A DNA stretch of 64,000 bases, taken from the NCBI GenBank assembly GCA_038533155.1, contig JBCAZH010000010.1:1-64000 (forward strand), written 5' to 3'. Shown piece after piece: positions 33,831-42,434 of this stretch (position 1 is its first letter; each line of letters starts with the position of its first letter). The notes beneath the pieces are model-generated. The model saw nothing but the letters and a program-made list of their open reading frames with translations, did not search any database and was not told where the DNA came from. Made by a program: the position numbers and the translations under genes. The DNA comes from CALBPI01 sp038533155. GTDB taxonomy: Bacteria > Pseudomonadota > Gammaproteobacteria > Steroidobacterales > Woeseiaceae.

Positions 33831-33882
33831 GCGTTAACGCCCGTACTGGCCCCGATGTGTCGGCCCGTGCACAATTCTCGAC

Positions 33883-34341
33883 GTGAAACGTCTTCTTATT
33901 GTTCATCATGCGCCGTCAGGTAATACGCGCAAGCTGCTCGATGCATCGTTGGGCGCGATCAAAGCAATCGACGCAGAGCTCCGTGTCACCGCCCACGACA
34001 GTCTTGAGGCCGATGCCGAGGCCGTGCGCGAATGTGACGGTCTTTTACTCGCCACCACCGAGAATTTCGGGGCAATGGCTGGCCGAACCAAGGACTTCTT
34101 TGAGCGCATCTACTACCCGCTCGGCCAATCGATGGCTGGGCTGCCTGCGGCTTGTTACATCCGCGCAGGCGAAGACGGGACCGGCAGCCGACTCGGAATA
34201 GACCGCATCGTGACGGGACTTCGTTGGCGTTGGATCCAGCCCCCGTTGGTTCTGAAAGGTCCATGGGAGCTGGGCATGGTGTCTTCGGTTGAAGAACTGG
34301 CCGGCACGCTCGCTGCCGGACTTAGCGCGGACATCTTCTAG
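33883..34341 (+). CDS. Flavodoxin-fold protein
   Basis: 152 residues starting at GTG. The phosphate-binding loop reads VHHAPSGNTRKL and the second flavin contact region reads TTENFGAMAGRTKDFFERIYYP, as in small NAD(P)H-dependent FMN reductases and flavodoxin-like proteins. The partner is unknown. It stands alone between the EAL gene and a small membrane protein. Confidence 0.85.
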   Translation: MKRLLIVHHAPSGNTRKLLDASLGAIKAIDAELRVTAHDSLEADAEAVRECDGLLLATTENFGAMAGRTKDFFERIYYPLGQSMAGLPAACYIRAGEDGTGSRLGIDRIVTGLRWRWIQPPLVLKGPWELGMVSSVEELAGTLAAGLSADIF

Positions 34342-34440
34342 ACAGAAAAAGTTTTTATTGAGGTGAGATACCTCGACTCCAAGCAGCACAACTATCTATG
34401 AGCGGCAGGGAATGTCGCGTCACGGCCTTGGAGCAACGAC

Positions 34441-34572
34441 ATGAAGACACAGGAACTCAACGCCTTTGCAGCCGAGCGGGATAGGACGCTTGCATCAGCA
34501 GCAGTCGTATTGACGACGATCTATGGCCTGTTTCTTGTGGGAGTTATTGCTCTGAATGCCGGTTGGATGTAG
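34441..34572 (+). CDS. Small membrane protein (43 residues)
   Basis: An ORF of 43 codons with GGAG eight bases before its ATG. Residues 1-17 are polar (MKTQELNAFAAERDRT) and 18-40 form one membrane helix (AAVVLTTIYGLFLVGVIALN), ending GWM. The family is not known to me. The stop codon lies inside an 11-bp hairpin, and a second, T-tailed hairpin ends the unit before glnE. The good ribosome site, the typical small-membrane-protein layout and the terminator make it likely to be real. Confidence 0.6.
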   Translation: MKTQELNAFAAERDRTLASAAVVLTTIYGLFLVGVIALNAGWM

Positions 34573-34591
34573 TCGCACACCTACATCCAAC
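34562..34591 (+). repeat. Hairpin over the stop codon of the 43-residue gene
   Basis: GTTGGATGTAG (34562-34572) pairs perfectly with CTACATCCAAC (34581-34591) around an eight-base loop; the TAG stop is the last triplet of the first arm. Ribosomes ending translation would open it, so it could stabilise or pause the transcript. Confidence 0.55.
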
Positions 34592-34617
34592 GTTTGACGA
34601 CAGCTTGCTTGGAGCCT

Positions 34618-34686
34618 TGCCGTCGGAGTCTGGGAGAACCCCTTCATCGCACACGCCTCTCCTGGCCTCCGATGGCAGCTTTTTTT
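34618..34686 (+). terminator. T-tailed hairpin upstream of glnE
   Basis: TGCCGTCGGAG (34618-34628) pairs with CTCCGATGGCA (34667-34677), eleven pairs with one G-T, and seven T follow at 34680-34686. The loop is long (38 bases). It likely ends the small-membrane-protein transcript just before glnE at 34707. Confidence 0.6.
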
Positions 34687-34706
34687 GGTGACGGTACACT
34701 GCTCCT

Positions 34707-37574
34707 ATGTGGGCAGACATCGAAACCGCACTCCGCAGCTTCACCTGGTTTGATCCAAGCTCTGACGTTGCAGCGACACTCGAGCATTGGTTCGCCCGTT
34801 TAAGCGACGCGGATCCTGCTGCGGCGGCTGCGATGCAGCGTGCGGCCCTTAGCGAGGAAGGTGACATCTGGCGCGCGGCGGCCGCCAGTACGTTTGTTCG
34901 CGACACGGCCTGTCAGGAGCCTCAGGTGATCGAGTCGGTGCTGACCTGGCAGTTGGGCGAGGTACTGTTTGAGCGCGATTCCCTTGAAGAACGTATTGCT
35001 GAGCACGGTGCTGAGCTTGGGCTCCGTCGTTTTCGACGGCAGTTCGCTTTGCGCACGGCTTGGTTGGATCTCGCTGGGCGTGCACCGCTTTCCCACGTTT
35101 TGGAGAGCCTCAGTGCGTTCGCGGACGCTGCAATTGAGGTCGCCGTTGGTACGGCGCAAGATCGACTGAAATCACGCTACGGCGTGCTTCGCGATGCAGA
35201 CGGAGCGCCGATCCATTTGCGCGTGTTATGCATGGGCAAACTGGGTGGTCGCGAGCTCAATTTCTCGTCCGATATCGACATTATTTTCATCTTCCGGTCA
35301 GACGGCCAGAGCGACGGTCGGCGCTGTCTCCAGGCCGAAGAGTATTGTCTGCGTCAGGCGCGATTGGTTATCGATATCCTCGATCGGCGCACAGAGTACG
35401 GCCGCGTGTTTCGTGTGGATACGCGACTGAGGCCTTTTGGCAGTGCGGGCCCGCTCGCGATCAGTACCGATGCGCTCGAGGTCTATCTTCAACGCCATGG
35501 TCGGGACTGGGAACGCTACGCCTTCGTCAAGGCCAGGCTCCCGGGCGAAAGTCTTTCTGGACCGGTAGTGGAGTGGATGGACGATTGCTTGATGCGATTC
35601 GTCTATCGCGCCTATCTCGATTTTTCGGTGTTGAGCTCGCTGCGTGATATGCAGAGTAAAATCGAACAGGAAGCCGCAAGTCGAGACGCAGCCATGGATT
35701 TGAAACGCGGCCCAGGTGGCATTCGCGAAATCGAGTTCATTGTTCAATCCTGGCAACTGATCCGCGGTGGAAAGGCACTGGCCCTGCGCACGCCGTCCTT
35801 GTACGCCGCGTTGGATGGCATCGCGGCGCTCGATTGCGTGACGGAGGATGAGGCTGCGAAGCTGCGCGCGGCGTATGACTATTTGCGAATTCTCGAGAAT
35901 CGATTGCAGGCGCTGGCCGATCGCCAGACGCATCATTTGCCGACCGACCCGTTGGAGCAGCGTGCCCTATGCCTCGCAATGAATGCTCCCGACTGGACGG
36001 AATTGATCGATACGCTCGATACGCATCGCGAGCATGTCACGGCGGCGTTTCGTGGCTTGGTATTCGCGGGGAATCCCGATACCGATCACGAGCCGGACAG
36101 CACCGATTGGCTGAGCGCTGATACACAGGCCACAGCGGCGCGTCTTGCCGAATACGATTTGCCCGCGCCGCCCCTGTTGGCGAATTCGATTCATTCCTTT
36201 GCGCAACGTGTTAACCGCCAACCGCTCACTACTGAAGTGAAACGCCGCGTCAGACTCGCGATCGAGGGCGTTGTCGGGCGGTTGGGGGCTTTTTCGCCAC
36301 CGGCAATTGTCTTGGAACGAGCTCTCGCACTCATAGAAGCGGTCTGTCGCCGAAGTGCTTACCTGACGCTACTCAACGAGCAGCCGGCGGCGTTCGATCG
36401 TTTGCTGAGGCTACTAAGTTCCAGTCAATTCGTCGCCGATCAAATTCTGGAGCAGCCTATGTTGCTCGATGAGTTGTTGGACGCACGGCTGTTTTCGGAG
36501 CCAAAAGACGTTAACGAAATGCGCACCGAGCTTACCCAAGGGCAAGCCGAGACCGGTGCAGGTGATGCGGAGTTGAGGACTGCTGAACTTGTCCGCTTCG
36601 TTCGCACCACGCAGTTCAGGATTGCGGTTGCTGATGTCAGCGGTCTGTTGCCGATCATGCGTGTCAGTGATCGGCTGAGCGATGTCGCGACGCTGGTCCT
36701 CGAACAGACCTTGGAACTCGCTTGGACCGAACTTGCGGAACGTCACGGTCGACCGGGAGGTATGCCTACCGAGGGCACGGGTTTTGCAATCATCGGTTAC
36801 GGCAAGCTTGGCGGACTTGAGATGGGCTACGGTTCGGATCTCGATATCGTGTTCTTACACGATCTACCCGACGGTGAGACGACCGGCGATGCGCCTTTAG
36901 ATCACTCCGTGTTCGTGATGCGGTTGGCGCGACGTATCGTGCATCTGCTTTCGGTGCAGACCGGCCACGGTAGTCTTTACGAAGTCGACATGCGGCTCCG
37001 GCCGAGTGGTCGATCAGGCCTGTTGGTATCGTCGGTTGCGGCATTTGAGCGCTACCAGCAGAAAGATGCTTGGACCTGGGAGCACCAGGCGCTGGTGCGC
37101 GCGAGACCTGTCGCAGGCGATCCGACGGTCATGCAGGCGTTCGATCGGATTCGTCGATCCACATTGGCGGACAGTGTGAATCGCGAGACTTTGCGAGTGT
37201 CTGTTGCTGACATGCGGCGACGCATGCGACAGGAGCTGTCCCGATCAGGGCCGAACGAGTTCGACTTGAAGCAGGACCCTGGCGGCATCGCGGACCTCGA
37301 GTTTCTCGTTCAATACCTTGTTCTGGCGCACGCGCAGCAGGTTCCCGATTTGCTGGATTGGACGGACAACATCCGGCAGTTGGAGAGTTTGGCCGCCAAT
37401 GGCATCGTGCTTGCAACCACGGCGACCAGTCTGCAGGAGGCCTACACGACGCTGCGCGCCGCAACACATGCGCTTGCGCTAGACAGCGCGCGTCCGATCG
37501 TTAGCAACCAGAAATTCCAGGATGTACGGCGATTGGTATCGCATCAATGGCAGCAGTGGCTCGGGGCGCACTAG
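34707..37574 (+). CDS. glnE: Bifunctional glutamine synthetase adenylyltransferase/deadenylylase
   Basis: 955 residues, the usual full length. It carries two nucleotidyltransferase halves, each with its own active-site motif: GGRELNFSSDIDIIF in the N-terminal deadenylylase half and GYGSDLDIVFLHD in the C-terminal adenylyltransferase half. Family segments DLKRGPGGIREIEF and DLKQDPGGIADLEF repeat in both. It adds or removes AMP on glutamine synthetase according to PII state, controlling nitrogen assimilation. No glnA or PII gene is in the window. Confidence 0.97.
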   Translation: MWADIETALRSFTWFDPSSDVAATLEHWFARLSDADPAAAAAMQRAALSEEGDIWRAAAASTFVRDTACQEPQVIESVLTWQLGEVLFERDSLEERIAEHGAELGLRRFRRQFALRTAWLDLAGRAPLSHVLESLSAFADAAIEVAVGTAQDRLKSRYGVLRDADGAPIHLRVLCMGKLGGRELNFSSDIDIIFIFRSDGQSDGRRCLQAEEYCLRQARLVIDILDRRTEYGRVFRVDTRLRPFGSAGPLAISTDALEVYLQRHGRDWERYAFVKARLPGESLSGPVVEWMDDCLMRFVYRAYLDFSVLSSLRDMQSKIEQEAASRDAAMDLKRGPGGIREIEFIVQSWQLIRGGKALALRTPSLYAALDGIAALDCVTEDEAAKLRAAYDYLRILENRLQALADRQTHHLPTDPLEQRALCLAMNAPDWTELIDTLDTHREHVTAAFRGLVFAGNPDTDHEPDSTDWLSADTQATAARLAEYDLPAPPLLANSIHSFAQRVNRQPLTTEVKRRVRLAIEGVVGRLGAFSPPAIVLERALALIEAVCRRSAYLTLLNEQPAAFDRLLRLLSSSQFVADQILEQPMLLDELLDARLFSEPKDVNEMRTELTQGQAETGAGDAELRTAELVRFVRTTQFRIAVADVSGLLPIMRVSDRLSDVATLVLEQTLELAWTELAERHGRPGGMPTEGTGFAIIGYGKLGGLEMGYGSDLDIVFLHDLPDGETTGDAPLDHSVFVMRLARRIVHLLSVQTGHGSLYEVDMRLRPSGRSGLLVSSVAAFERYQQKDAWTWEHQALVRARPVAGDPTVMQAFDRIRRSTLADSVNRETLRVSVADMRRRMRQELSRSGPNEFDLKQDPGGIADLEFLVQYLVLAHAQQVPDLLDWTDNIRQLESLAANGIVLATTATSLQEAYTTLRAATHALALDSARPIVSNQKFQDVRRLVSHQWQQWLGAH

Positions 37575-37602
37575 CCGCCTGCAGGTATGGCATTTCGCGG
37601 CG

Positions 37603-37631
37603 CTGTCAGCTGACCCACAGGCGCGTATAAT
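37603..37631 (+). promoter_or_regulatory. Sigma-70 promoter for zinc-finger/hldD/waaF genes
   Basis: A perfect -10 box TATAAT (37626-37631) lies 17 bases after CTGTCA (37603-37608), four of six matches to the -35 box. Transcription would begin near 37638, just ahead of the zinc-finger gene. Confidence 0.7.
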
Positions 37632-37668
37632 CTCGGCTGGTATGCCACAGCAAGATGAGTTGCCCGCT

Positions 37669-37863
37669 ATGAGTGAAACGCCCCGAGCGCATCCGAATGC
37701 ACAGATTCGGTACGAAGTGACCTCGGCCGACCTACCGATTTGCTGCCCCATGCCAAACACCAGCCTGTGGAACTCGCATCCCCGAGTCTACGTGCCAGTC
37801 GAGGTTACGGGTGAGGCCAAATGTCCGTACTGCGGTGCACTGTACGTGCTGACCGACGCATAA
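37669..37863 (+). CDS. Zinc-finger (zf-CHCC) protein
   Basis: 64 residues from the ATG at 37669; an ATG at 37642 is close to the predicted transcript start and less likely. It matches the zf-CHCC family: LPICCPMPN, then LWNSHPRVYVPVE, then CPYCGALYVL, giving Cys, His, Cys, Cys as zinc ligands. Related domains occur in the complex I accessory subunit NDUFS6. In proteobacteria such genes often adjoin lipopolysaccharide or glnE/ilvE genes, as here. The precise role is unknown. Confidence 0.85.
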   Translation: MSETPRAHPNAQIRYEVTSADLPICCPMPNTSLWNSHPRVYVPVEVTGEAKCPYCGALYVLTDA

Positions 37864-37875
37864 CGGCTGACGTTC

Positions 37876-38667
37876 ATGATCGTGGTTACCGGCGGTGCTG
37901 GCTTTATCGGGTCCAATTTGGTTCGGGCTATCAACGGTAAGACATCCGAGCCTGTGTTGGTCGTCGACGATATGACCGATGGGCGCAAGTTCGAGAACAT
38001 CGTAGATTTGGATGTGGCGGACTATCTCGACCGTGATGAATTTCGTCGAGCGATCGAAGCGGGCGATGACTTCGGTGGCTTGAGTGCCATCTTCCACCAG
38101 GGCGCCTGTTCGACGACCACAGAGTGGGATGGNNNNNNNNNNNNNNNNNNNNNNNNNNNNNNNNNNNNNNNNNNNNNNNNNNNNNNNNNNNNNNNNNNNN
38201 NNNNNNNNNNNNNNNNNNNNNNNNNNNNNNNNTACGGCCCCCGCGAAGCGCATAAGGGCAGCATGGCGAGCGTCGCATGGCACTTCTCAAACCAGATCCT
38301 CGAGTCCGGAACTGCGCGCTTGTTCGAAGGAAGCGATGGCTACGCCGATGGTCAGCAGGAGCGAGATTTCGTTTATGTCGATGACGTAGTCGACGTCAAT
38401 CTGTGGATGTTGGATCACCCGTCGGTCAGTGGGGTGTTCAACTGTGGCACGGGTCGCGCACAAACGTTCCAAGAGGTCGCAGAGGCGGTCGTCGCCCACC
38501 ACGGCGAGGGCACGTTCGAATACATCCCGTTTCCAGACCATCTGAAAGGTGCGTATCAGAGTCATACGCAAGCCGATCTGACGGCTTTGCGAAGCGCCGG
38601 ATACGCGAGGGAGTTTCGGCCTGTCCAAAACGGCGTGGGTCACTATCTGACCGCCATCGGACGGTGA
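37876..38667 (+). CDS. hldD: ADP-L-glycero-D-manno-heptose 6-epimerase, with assembly gap
   Basis: It converts ADP-D-glycero-manno-heptose to the L-glycero form used in the inner core of lipopolysaccharide. The NAD(P) loop is TGGAGFIGSN near residue 5. HQGACSTTTEWD and, after the gap, YGPREAHKGSMASVAWH and GSDGYADGQQERDFVYVDD are HldD hallmarks. 100 N (38133-38232) hide the catalytic Tyr/Lys region. Known HldD proteins have about 310-330 residues, so about 250 bases are probably missing. Its stop overlaps the waaF GTG start (GTGA). Confidence 0.92.
   Translation: MIVVTGGAGFIGSNLVRAINGKTSEPVLVVDDMTDGRKFENIVDLDVADYLDRDEFRRAIEAGDDFGGLSAIFHQGACSTTTEWDXXXXXXXXXXXXXXXXXXXXXXXXXXXXXXXXXXYGPREAHKGSMASVAWHFSNQILESGTARLFEGSDGYADGQQERDFVYVDDVVDVNLWMLDHPSVSGVFNCGTGRAQTFQEVAEAVVAHHGEGTFEYIPFPDHLKGAYQSHTQADLTALRSAGYAREFRPVQNGVGHYLTAIGR
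38133..38232. other. Assembly gap (100 N) inside hldD
   Basis: A run of exactly 100 N replacing the central part of hldD; protein-family length shows the real segment is longer. Confidence 0.99.
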
Positions 38668-39680
38668 GCGCCGATTCAATACTGGTCGTCGGCCCGTCCT
38701 GGGTCGGTGATATGGTCATGGCGCAATCGTTGGTCCAGGTGCTAAAGGCCAAAGCGCCAAATCGTGACATCGATGTGCTCGCGCCCGGATGGTCGCTACC
38801 GATCGTCGCGCGGATGCCGGAGGTACGCCGAGCGGTAGAGATGCCGTTGGGACACGGCGCATTGAACATCGGCGTGCGGCGAGAGGTTGGTCGACGCCTT
38901 CGTGATTCGCAGTACGATCGCGCGATTGTGTTGCCGCGATCCGCTAAAGCCGCGCTCGCGCCGTGGTTCGCGCGGATCCCGCTGCGCACAGGCTTTCGCG
39001 GTGAAATGCGATTTGGATTGATCAATGACATGCGGCCTTTTGATCCTCAAGCGCTGGACCAAACGGTAAAGCGTTTCGTGTTTTTGGGATTGGACGACGG
39101 GGAAACCCTGCCGCCCATCCCGTCACCGAACTTAATCGTTGACCGAGAAGCGCAGGCGCGCGCGATCGAGCGGCTTGTGACCGACCCGGACAAACCTGCA
39201 GTGGGGTTGTTGCCTGGCGCCGAGTACGGGCCCGCGAAGGCGTGGCCGGCAGAGCATTTCGCTGCTGCGGCCCGGGCGCTGCATGAGCGCGGCTACGCGG
39301 TCTGGCTACTCGGTGGACCAGGCGATCGGGATATGGCCGCGGAGATATCCCGGCAGGCGGCCGTACCCATCGACAATTTGTGCGGGGAAACTTCTCTCAG
39401 CGAGGCGATCGATTTGCTAGCGGCCTGTCGCTGTGTGATCAGCAACGATTCGGGTTTGATGCATGTGGCGGCTGCCGTGCAGACGCATGTTGTTGCGATC
39501 TACGGGTCGAGTAGCCCTCACTTCACGCCACCGTTGACGTCGCACAAAACCATCCACTATCTCGACTTGGAGTGCAGTCCTTGCTTCAAAAGGACTTGCC
39601 CGCTCGGTCATCTGCGCTGCCTGCGTGAGGTCGATCCGGCAATGGTTGTCGGCGGCATCGATGCGCTAGGGATTGCCTAA
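38664..39680 (+). CDS. waaF: ADP-heptose:LPS heptosyltransferase II
   Basis: 338 residues from GTG 38664, overlapping the hldD stop. A GT-B fold glycosyltransferase of family GT9. It has ILVVGPSWVGDMVMAQSL at the N-terminus and the ADP-heptose site in GLLPGAEYGPAKAWPAEHFA. ISNDSGLMHVAAA and YGSSSPHFTPPL follow. The Cys-rich CSPCFKRTCPLGHLRCL is typical of WaaF. It adds the second heptose to the inner core at the cytoplasmic face of the membrane. It overlaps the convergent GT9 gene by 15 bases. Confidence 0.93.
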   Translation: MSADSILVVGPSWVGDMVMAQSLVQVLKAKAPNRDIDVLAPGWSLPIVARMPEVRRAVEMPLGHGALNIGVRREVGRRLRDSQYDRAIVLPRSAKAALAPWFARIPLRTGFRGEMRFGLINDMRPFDPQALDQTVKRFVFLGLDDGETLPPIPSPNLIVDREAQARAIERLVTDPDKPAVGLLPGAEYGPAKAWPAEHFAAAARALHERGYAVWLLGGPGDRDMAAEISRQAAVPIDNLCGETSLSEAIDLLAACRCVISNDSGLMHVAAAVQTHVVAIYGSSSPHFTPPLTSHKTIHYLDLECSPCFKRTCPLGHLRCLREVDPAMVVGGIDALGIA

Positions 39681-40712
39681 AGCGCGATGAATCTGGTGCT
39701 CTACTGACGCTGTGTCGATCAGTAGCATTGCCTCCGGATGGCGAACCCGCTGCCCCCAACGCAGCTGATCCACTGAGCGGTTCAGGAAGCGCTCTACGGC
39801 CTCCGGATATCGATTAACTGTGAAGTCTTGGTTTACGACGGGTCCGGTTCGTCCCGGGTTCGATGTGGCGTACAAACCGATCGCAGGTGTGCCGACGGCG
39901 CTAGCGATATGCGCAGGTCCAGAGTCTGGACTGATGACGCACACAGCACGGTCGATCAGTGCGGCCAACGATTTCAGCGAACTCTTGCCCACTAGGTTGT
40001 GAATGGACTCCGGAGCAGCTGCGCAAATCGACTGCGCGTAGCGATGTTCTTCGTCGCTGCCGCCTCCCGTCACGGCAATCACGGGGTCGTACCGATCCAC
40101 CATTGTCCGAACCACGTGGATGAACCGGTCGACGGGCCAGTTGCGGTAATTGCGAGCACGTTGACTCGAGCAAGGACTGATGACGATCAATGGACTGCCA
40201 GCCGAGCCGATCTGATCGGCCAGTGTGTAGTCGTCTTTCGTGAGTGGCAGCCGCCACTGAAGGTCGCCTCTGGCGACACCGAGGCGTTCGGCAAATCCAA
40301 ACAGCCCGTCGATCACGTGTGGATGGTGTTGGGAGGCGATTCGCTCATTGCTGAATAACCACTGCAGATCGCGCGCGCGGCTACGATCAAAACCAATTTT
40401 GCGCGGTGCGCGGATGTAGCGCGAGATTTGATTGGCGCGCCATGATGCATGCATGTTTAGTAGCACATCGAATTGGCGCTGCCCTAGCGTTTTCAGGAAC
40501 GACTGGCGGTCGCGCTTACTGGCATTTTTCTGGTACACGACGAGCTCAACATCGTCGAGCCCATCCATCAAACCTGCCTCGGTCTTGCCGATGACCCATG
40601 TGATCTTCGTTCGGGGCAGGCCCGCCTGTAGAGCGCGCACAACCGCCAGAGTGTGTACGCAATCGCCAATGGCGGACAACCGCAGGATGCACAGACGGTC
40701 AGGATCGGACAC
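39666..40712 (-). CDS. waaC: GT9 heptosyltransferase (WaaC-like)
   Basis: 348 residues. N-terminus CILRLSAIGDCVHTLAVVRAL and later SPDSGPAHIASAVGTPAIGLYATSNPGRTGP place it in GT9 with heptosyltransferase I or related enzymes. The sequence SSQRARNYRNWPVDRF marks the nucleotide-sugar site. With hldD and waaF next door it most likely transfers the first heptose to Kdo, although some GT9 paralogues of this type have other sugars. It diverges from kdkA across a region with a strong hairpin. Confidence 0.82.
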   Translation of the reverse strand: MSDPDRLCILRLSAIGDCVHTLAVVRALQAGLPRTKITWVIGKTEAGLMDGLDDVELVVYQKNASKRDRQSFLKTLGQRQFDVLLNMHASWRANQISRYIRAPRKIGFDRSRARDLQWLFSNERIASQHHPHVIDGLFGFAERLGVARGDLQWRLPLTKDDYTLADQIGSAGSPLIVISPCSSQRARNYRNWPVDRFIHVVRTMVDRYDPVIAVTGGGSDEEHRYAQSICAAAPESIHNLVGKSSLKSLAALIDRAVCVISPDSGPAHIASAVGTPAIGLYATSNPGRTGPVVNQDFTVNRYPEAVERFLNRSVDQLRWGQRVRHPEAMLLIDTASVEHQIHRALGNP

Positions 40713-40746
40713 GGATAGCAGGTTTCAGTCGCGAGCACATCCGTTA

Positions 40747-40788
40747 AGTGTAACGGTCGTGCGTAGTGGCGCACAGCGGCGTTACACT
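40747..40788. repeat. Two-tier perfect hairpin between waaC-like gene and kdkA
   Basis: AGTGTAACG (40747-40755) pairs with CGTTACACT (40780-40788); inside it GTGCG (40759-40763) pairs with CGCAC (40770-40774) with a six-base loop. It lies 52 bases before the kdkA start and 34 bases before the divergent start. The symmetrical outer arms could be an operator for both lipopolysaccharide genes or a leader structure. Confidence 0.65.
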
Positions 40789-40839
40789 GAACACGGCTCG
40801 GTGGTGTGTGGCCGGGTATTGCGTGATGGTCTAACGAAA

Positions 40840-41541
40840 ATGCAGAAAGTGACAGAGGTCCGTGATGAAGTGTTGTTTCCGCAACGCCCCGACTATCTGT
40901 TCGACCCAGAAGGTTGGCCGCAGCGCATCGGCGATGCAAATGAAGGTAGAGGTGGCACGGTCATGGTCGCGAACGACACGGGTCGTTTCGCGTTGCGCCA
41001 ATATCGCCGGGGTGGTCTGGTCGCCCGCTTACTCGCCGATCAGTATCTATATACCGGCGCCGAGAACACGCGCTGTATGCGCGAATGGCGTTTGCTCCTC
41101 GAAATGACCCGCATCGGACTTCCAGTTCCTGTGCCCGCCGCCGCGCGTTTCATCCAGAGCGGTTTGTTTTATCGCGCGAGTCTCGTCACACGATGGATTC
41201 CAGATTCTGAGACGCTAGCGCAACGTCTAACCCAACGACCACTAATGTCGCAGCATTGGCACAAGCTTGGGGGTGTGATCGCAACGTTTCATCAGCATGG
41301 GATCTACCATGCCGACTTGAACGCTCACAACGTGATGCTCGATGCCGAATCAAATTGGTTCTTGATCGACTTCGATCGCGGGGAGCAGCGGGAGCGGGGC
41401 AAATGGCAGTTAACCAACCTCGGCCGTTTGCATCGATCTTTAGAAAAAGAGCGCGGCCGAATGCAGGCGACGCACTGGGACCGGGCTGATTGGTCGGCGC
41501 TGCTTGAGGGTTACGCCGCGGTGTCCGACTCCGTTCGGTAG
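40840..41541 (+). CDS. kdkA: 3-deoxy-D-manno-octulosonic acid (Kdo) kinase
   Basis: 233 residues with a small protein-kinase-like fold. VANDTGRFALRQYRRGG is the nucleotide region, HGIYHADLNAHNVML the catalytic loop and FLIDFDRGEQRERG the metal-binding Asp segment, all matching KdkA/WaaP-type kinases. It phosphorylates Kdo in lipopolysaccharides with a single Kdo, as in Haemophilus. The gene context (heptose transfer, lipid A acyltransferases) supports this. The end overlaps the convergent lpxL gene by 31 bases. Confidence 0.9.
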   Translation: MQKVTEVRDEVLFPQRPDYLFDPEGWPQRIGDANEGRGGTVMVANDTGRFALRQYRRGGLVARLLADQYLYTGAENTRCMREWRLLLEMTRIGLPVPVPAAARFIQSGLFYRASLVTRWIPDSETLAQRLTQRPLMSQHWHKLGGVIATFHQHGIYHADLNAHNVMLDAESNWFLIDFDRGEQRERGKWQLTNLGRLHRSLEKERGRMQATHWDRADWSALLEGYAAVSDSVR

Positions 41542-42434
41542 ATATCCGGAAGATGATCCGGTCGTCCTTTGAATTTTCGATGCACCCAAAAGTACTGTGC
41601 GGGTGATCGCCTCACGTGCGCCTCAAGCAGGCCAACCATCGTTATGGTGTCGGCGACAGCATCTTCCGATGGTACGTCGAGCAAAGGTGGCGTAATCGTG
41701 ATGTCGTACCCGCTGTAGTCTGGACGGCGGTGCGGAAAGAAACCGACGACTTTGGCTTTGCCCAGCTTGGCGAGTGTTGTGGTCGCCGTGTTGGTCATTG
41801 CGGGGACGCCAAAAAAATCGATCAGAGCGCTTTGCTTGCGTCGATAACTTTGATCTGGCGCATACCAAACTGGGACGCCGTCTCGCAGGCTGCGCACCAT
41901 TTGCTTGATACTGGCTTTCTCGATCGTGCGGCGGCCCGACCGTTCGCGACCACGGCGAATCAGCTCCGTGACCAAGGGGTTTCGATCCTCTCGATACACC
42001 GCATCAAACACCAGCCCATGTGCTTTCAACGCAGTGCCACCAATTTCCAAGGGCCCGAAATGGCCGGTGAGAAGAATCACCGGTCCAGGTGTCAGCGCAT
42101 CCAAATGTTCGATACCGTCAAACCTCCAGCGACCGGCCAATCGCTGCGGGCGATACCACGCCATCGCCATTTCGAAGATACTCATTCCAAGATTTTCGAA
42201 ATGCCCTTTAAGTGTTTCGTCGATCCATGGCTTCGATTTGTCCGGAAAACACGTTTCGAGGTTGCGTCGCGCAATATGCACCCGCTTAGACGCGAAGCGA
42301 TGGGCTAGCCTGCCAAGCCAGCGACCGAGACCGAGCTGGGTATGAAACGGTAGCCAACTGACCAACCGCAAGATCCCAAAACCCATCCAGATCGGCCAGT
42401 AGCGAGGGTTGCGATGCGTTGTCACGGCGCTCAT
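41511..42434 (-). CDS. lpxL: Lipid A acyltransferase (LpxL/HtrB family), copy 1
   Basis: 307 residues from the ATG at 42434, which overlaps the stop of the upstream paralogue (ATGA). It has an N-terminal membrane anchor, then the HX4E catalytic pair in LLTGHFGPLEIGG. RREDRNP-like YREDRNPLV, YAPDQSYRRKQ and the C-terminal YFWVHRKFKGRP follow, all LpxL/LpxM family traits. It adds a secondary acyl chain to Kdo-lipid IVA on the inner face of the membrane. Which chain it adds cannot be read from the sequence. Confidence 0.92.
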   Translation of the reverse strand: MSAVTTHRNPRYWPIWMGFGILRLVSWLPFHTQLGLGRWLGRLAHRFASKRVHIARRNLETCFPDKSKPWIDETLKGHFENLGMSIFEMAMAWYRPQRLAGRWRFDGIEHLDALTPGPVILLTGHFGPLEIGGTALKAHGLVFDAVYREDRNPLVTELIRRGRERSGRRTIEKASIKQMVRSLRDGVPVWYAPDQSYRRKQSALIDFFGVPAMTNTATTTLAKLGKAKVVGFFPHRRPDYSGYDITITPPLLDVPSEDAVADTITMVGLLEAHVRRSPAQYFWVHRKFKGRPDHLPDIYRTESDTAA

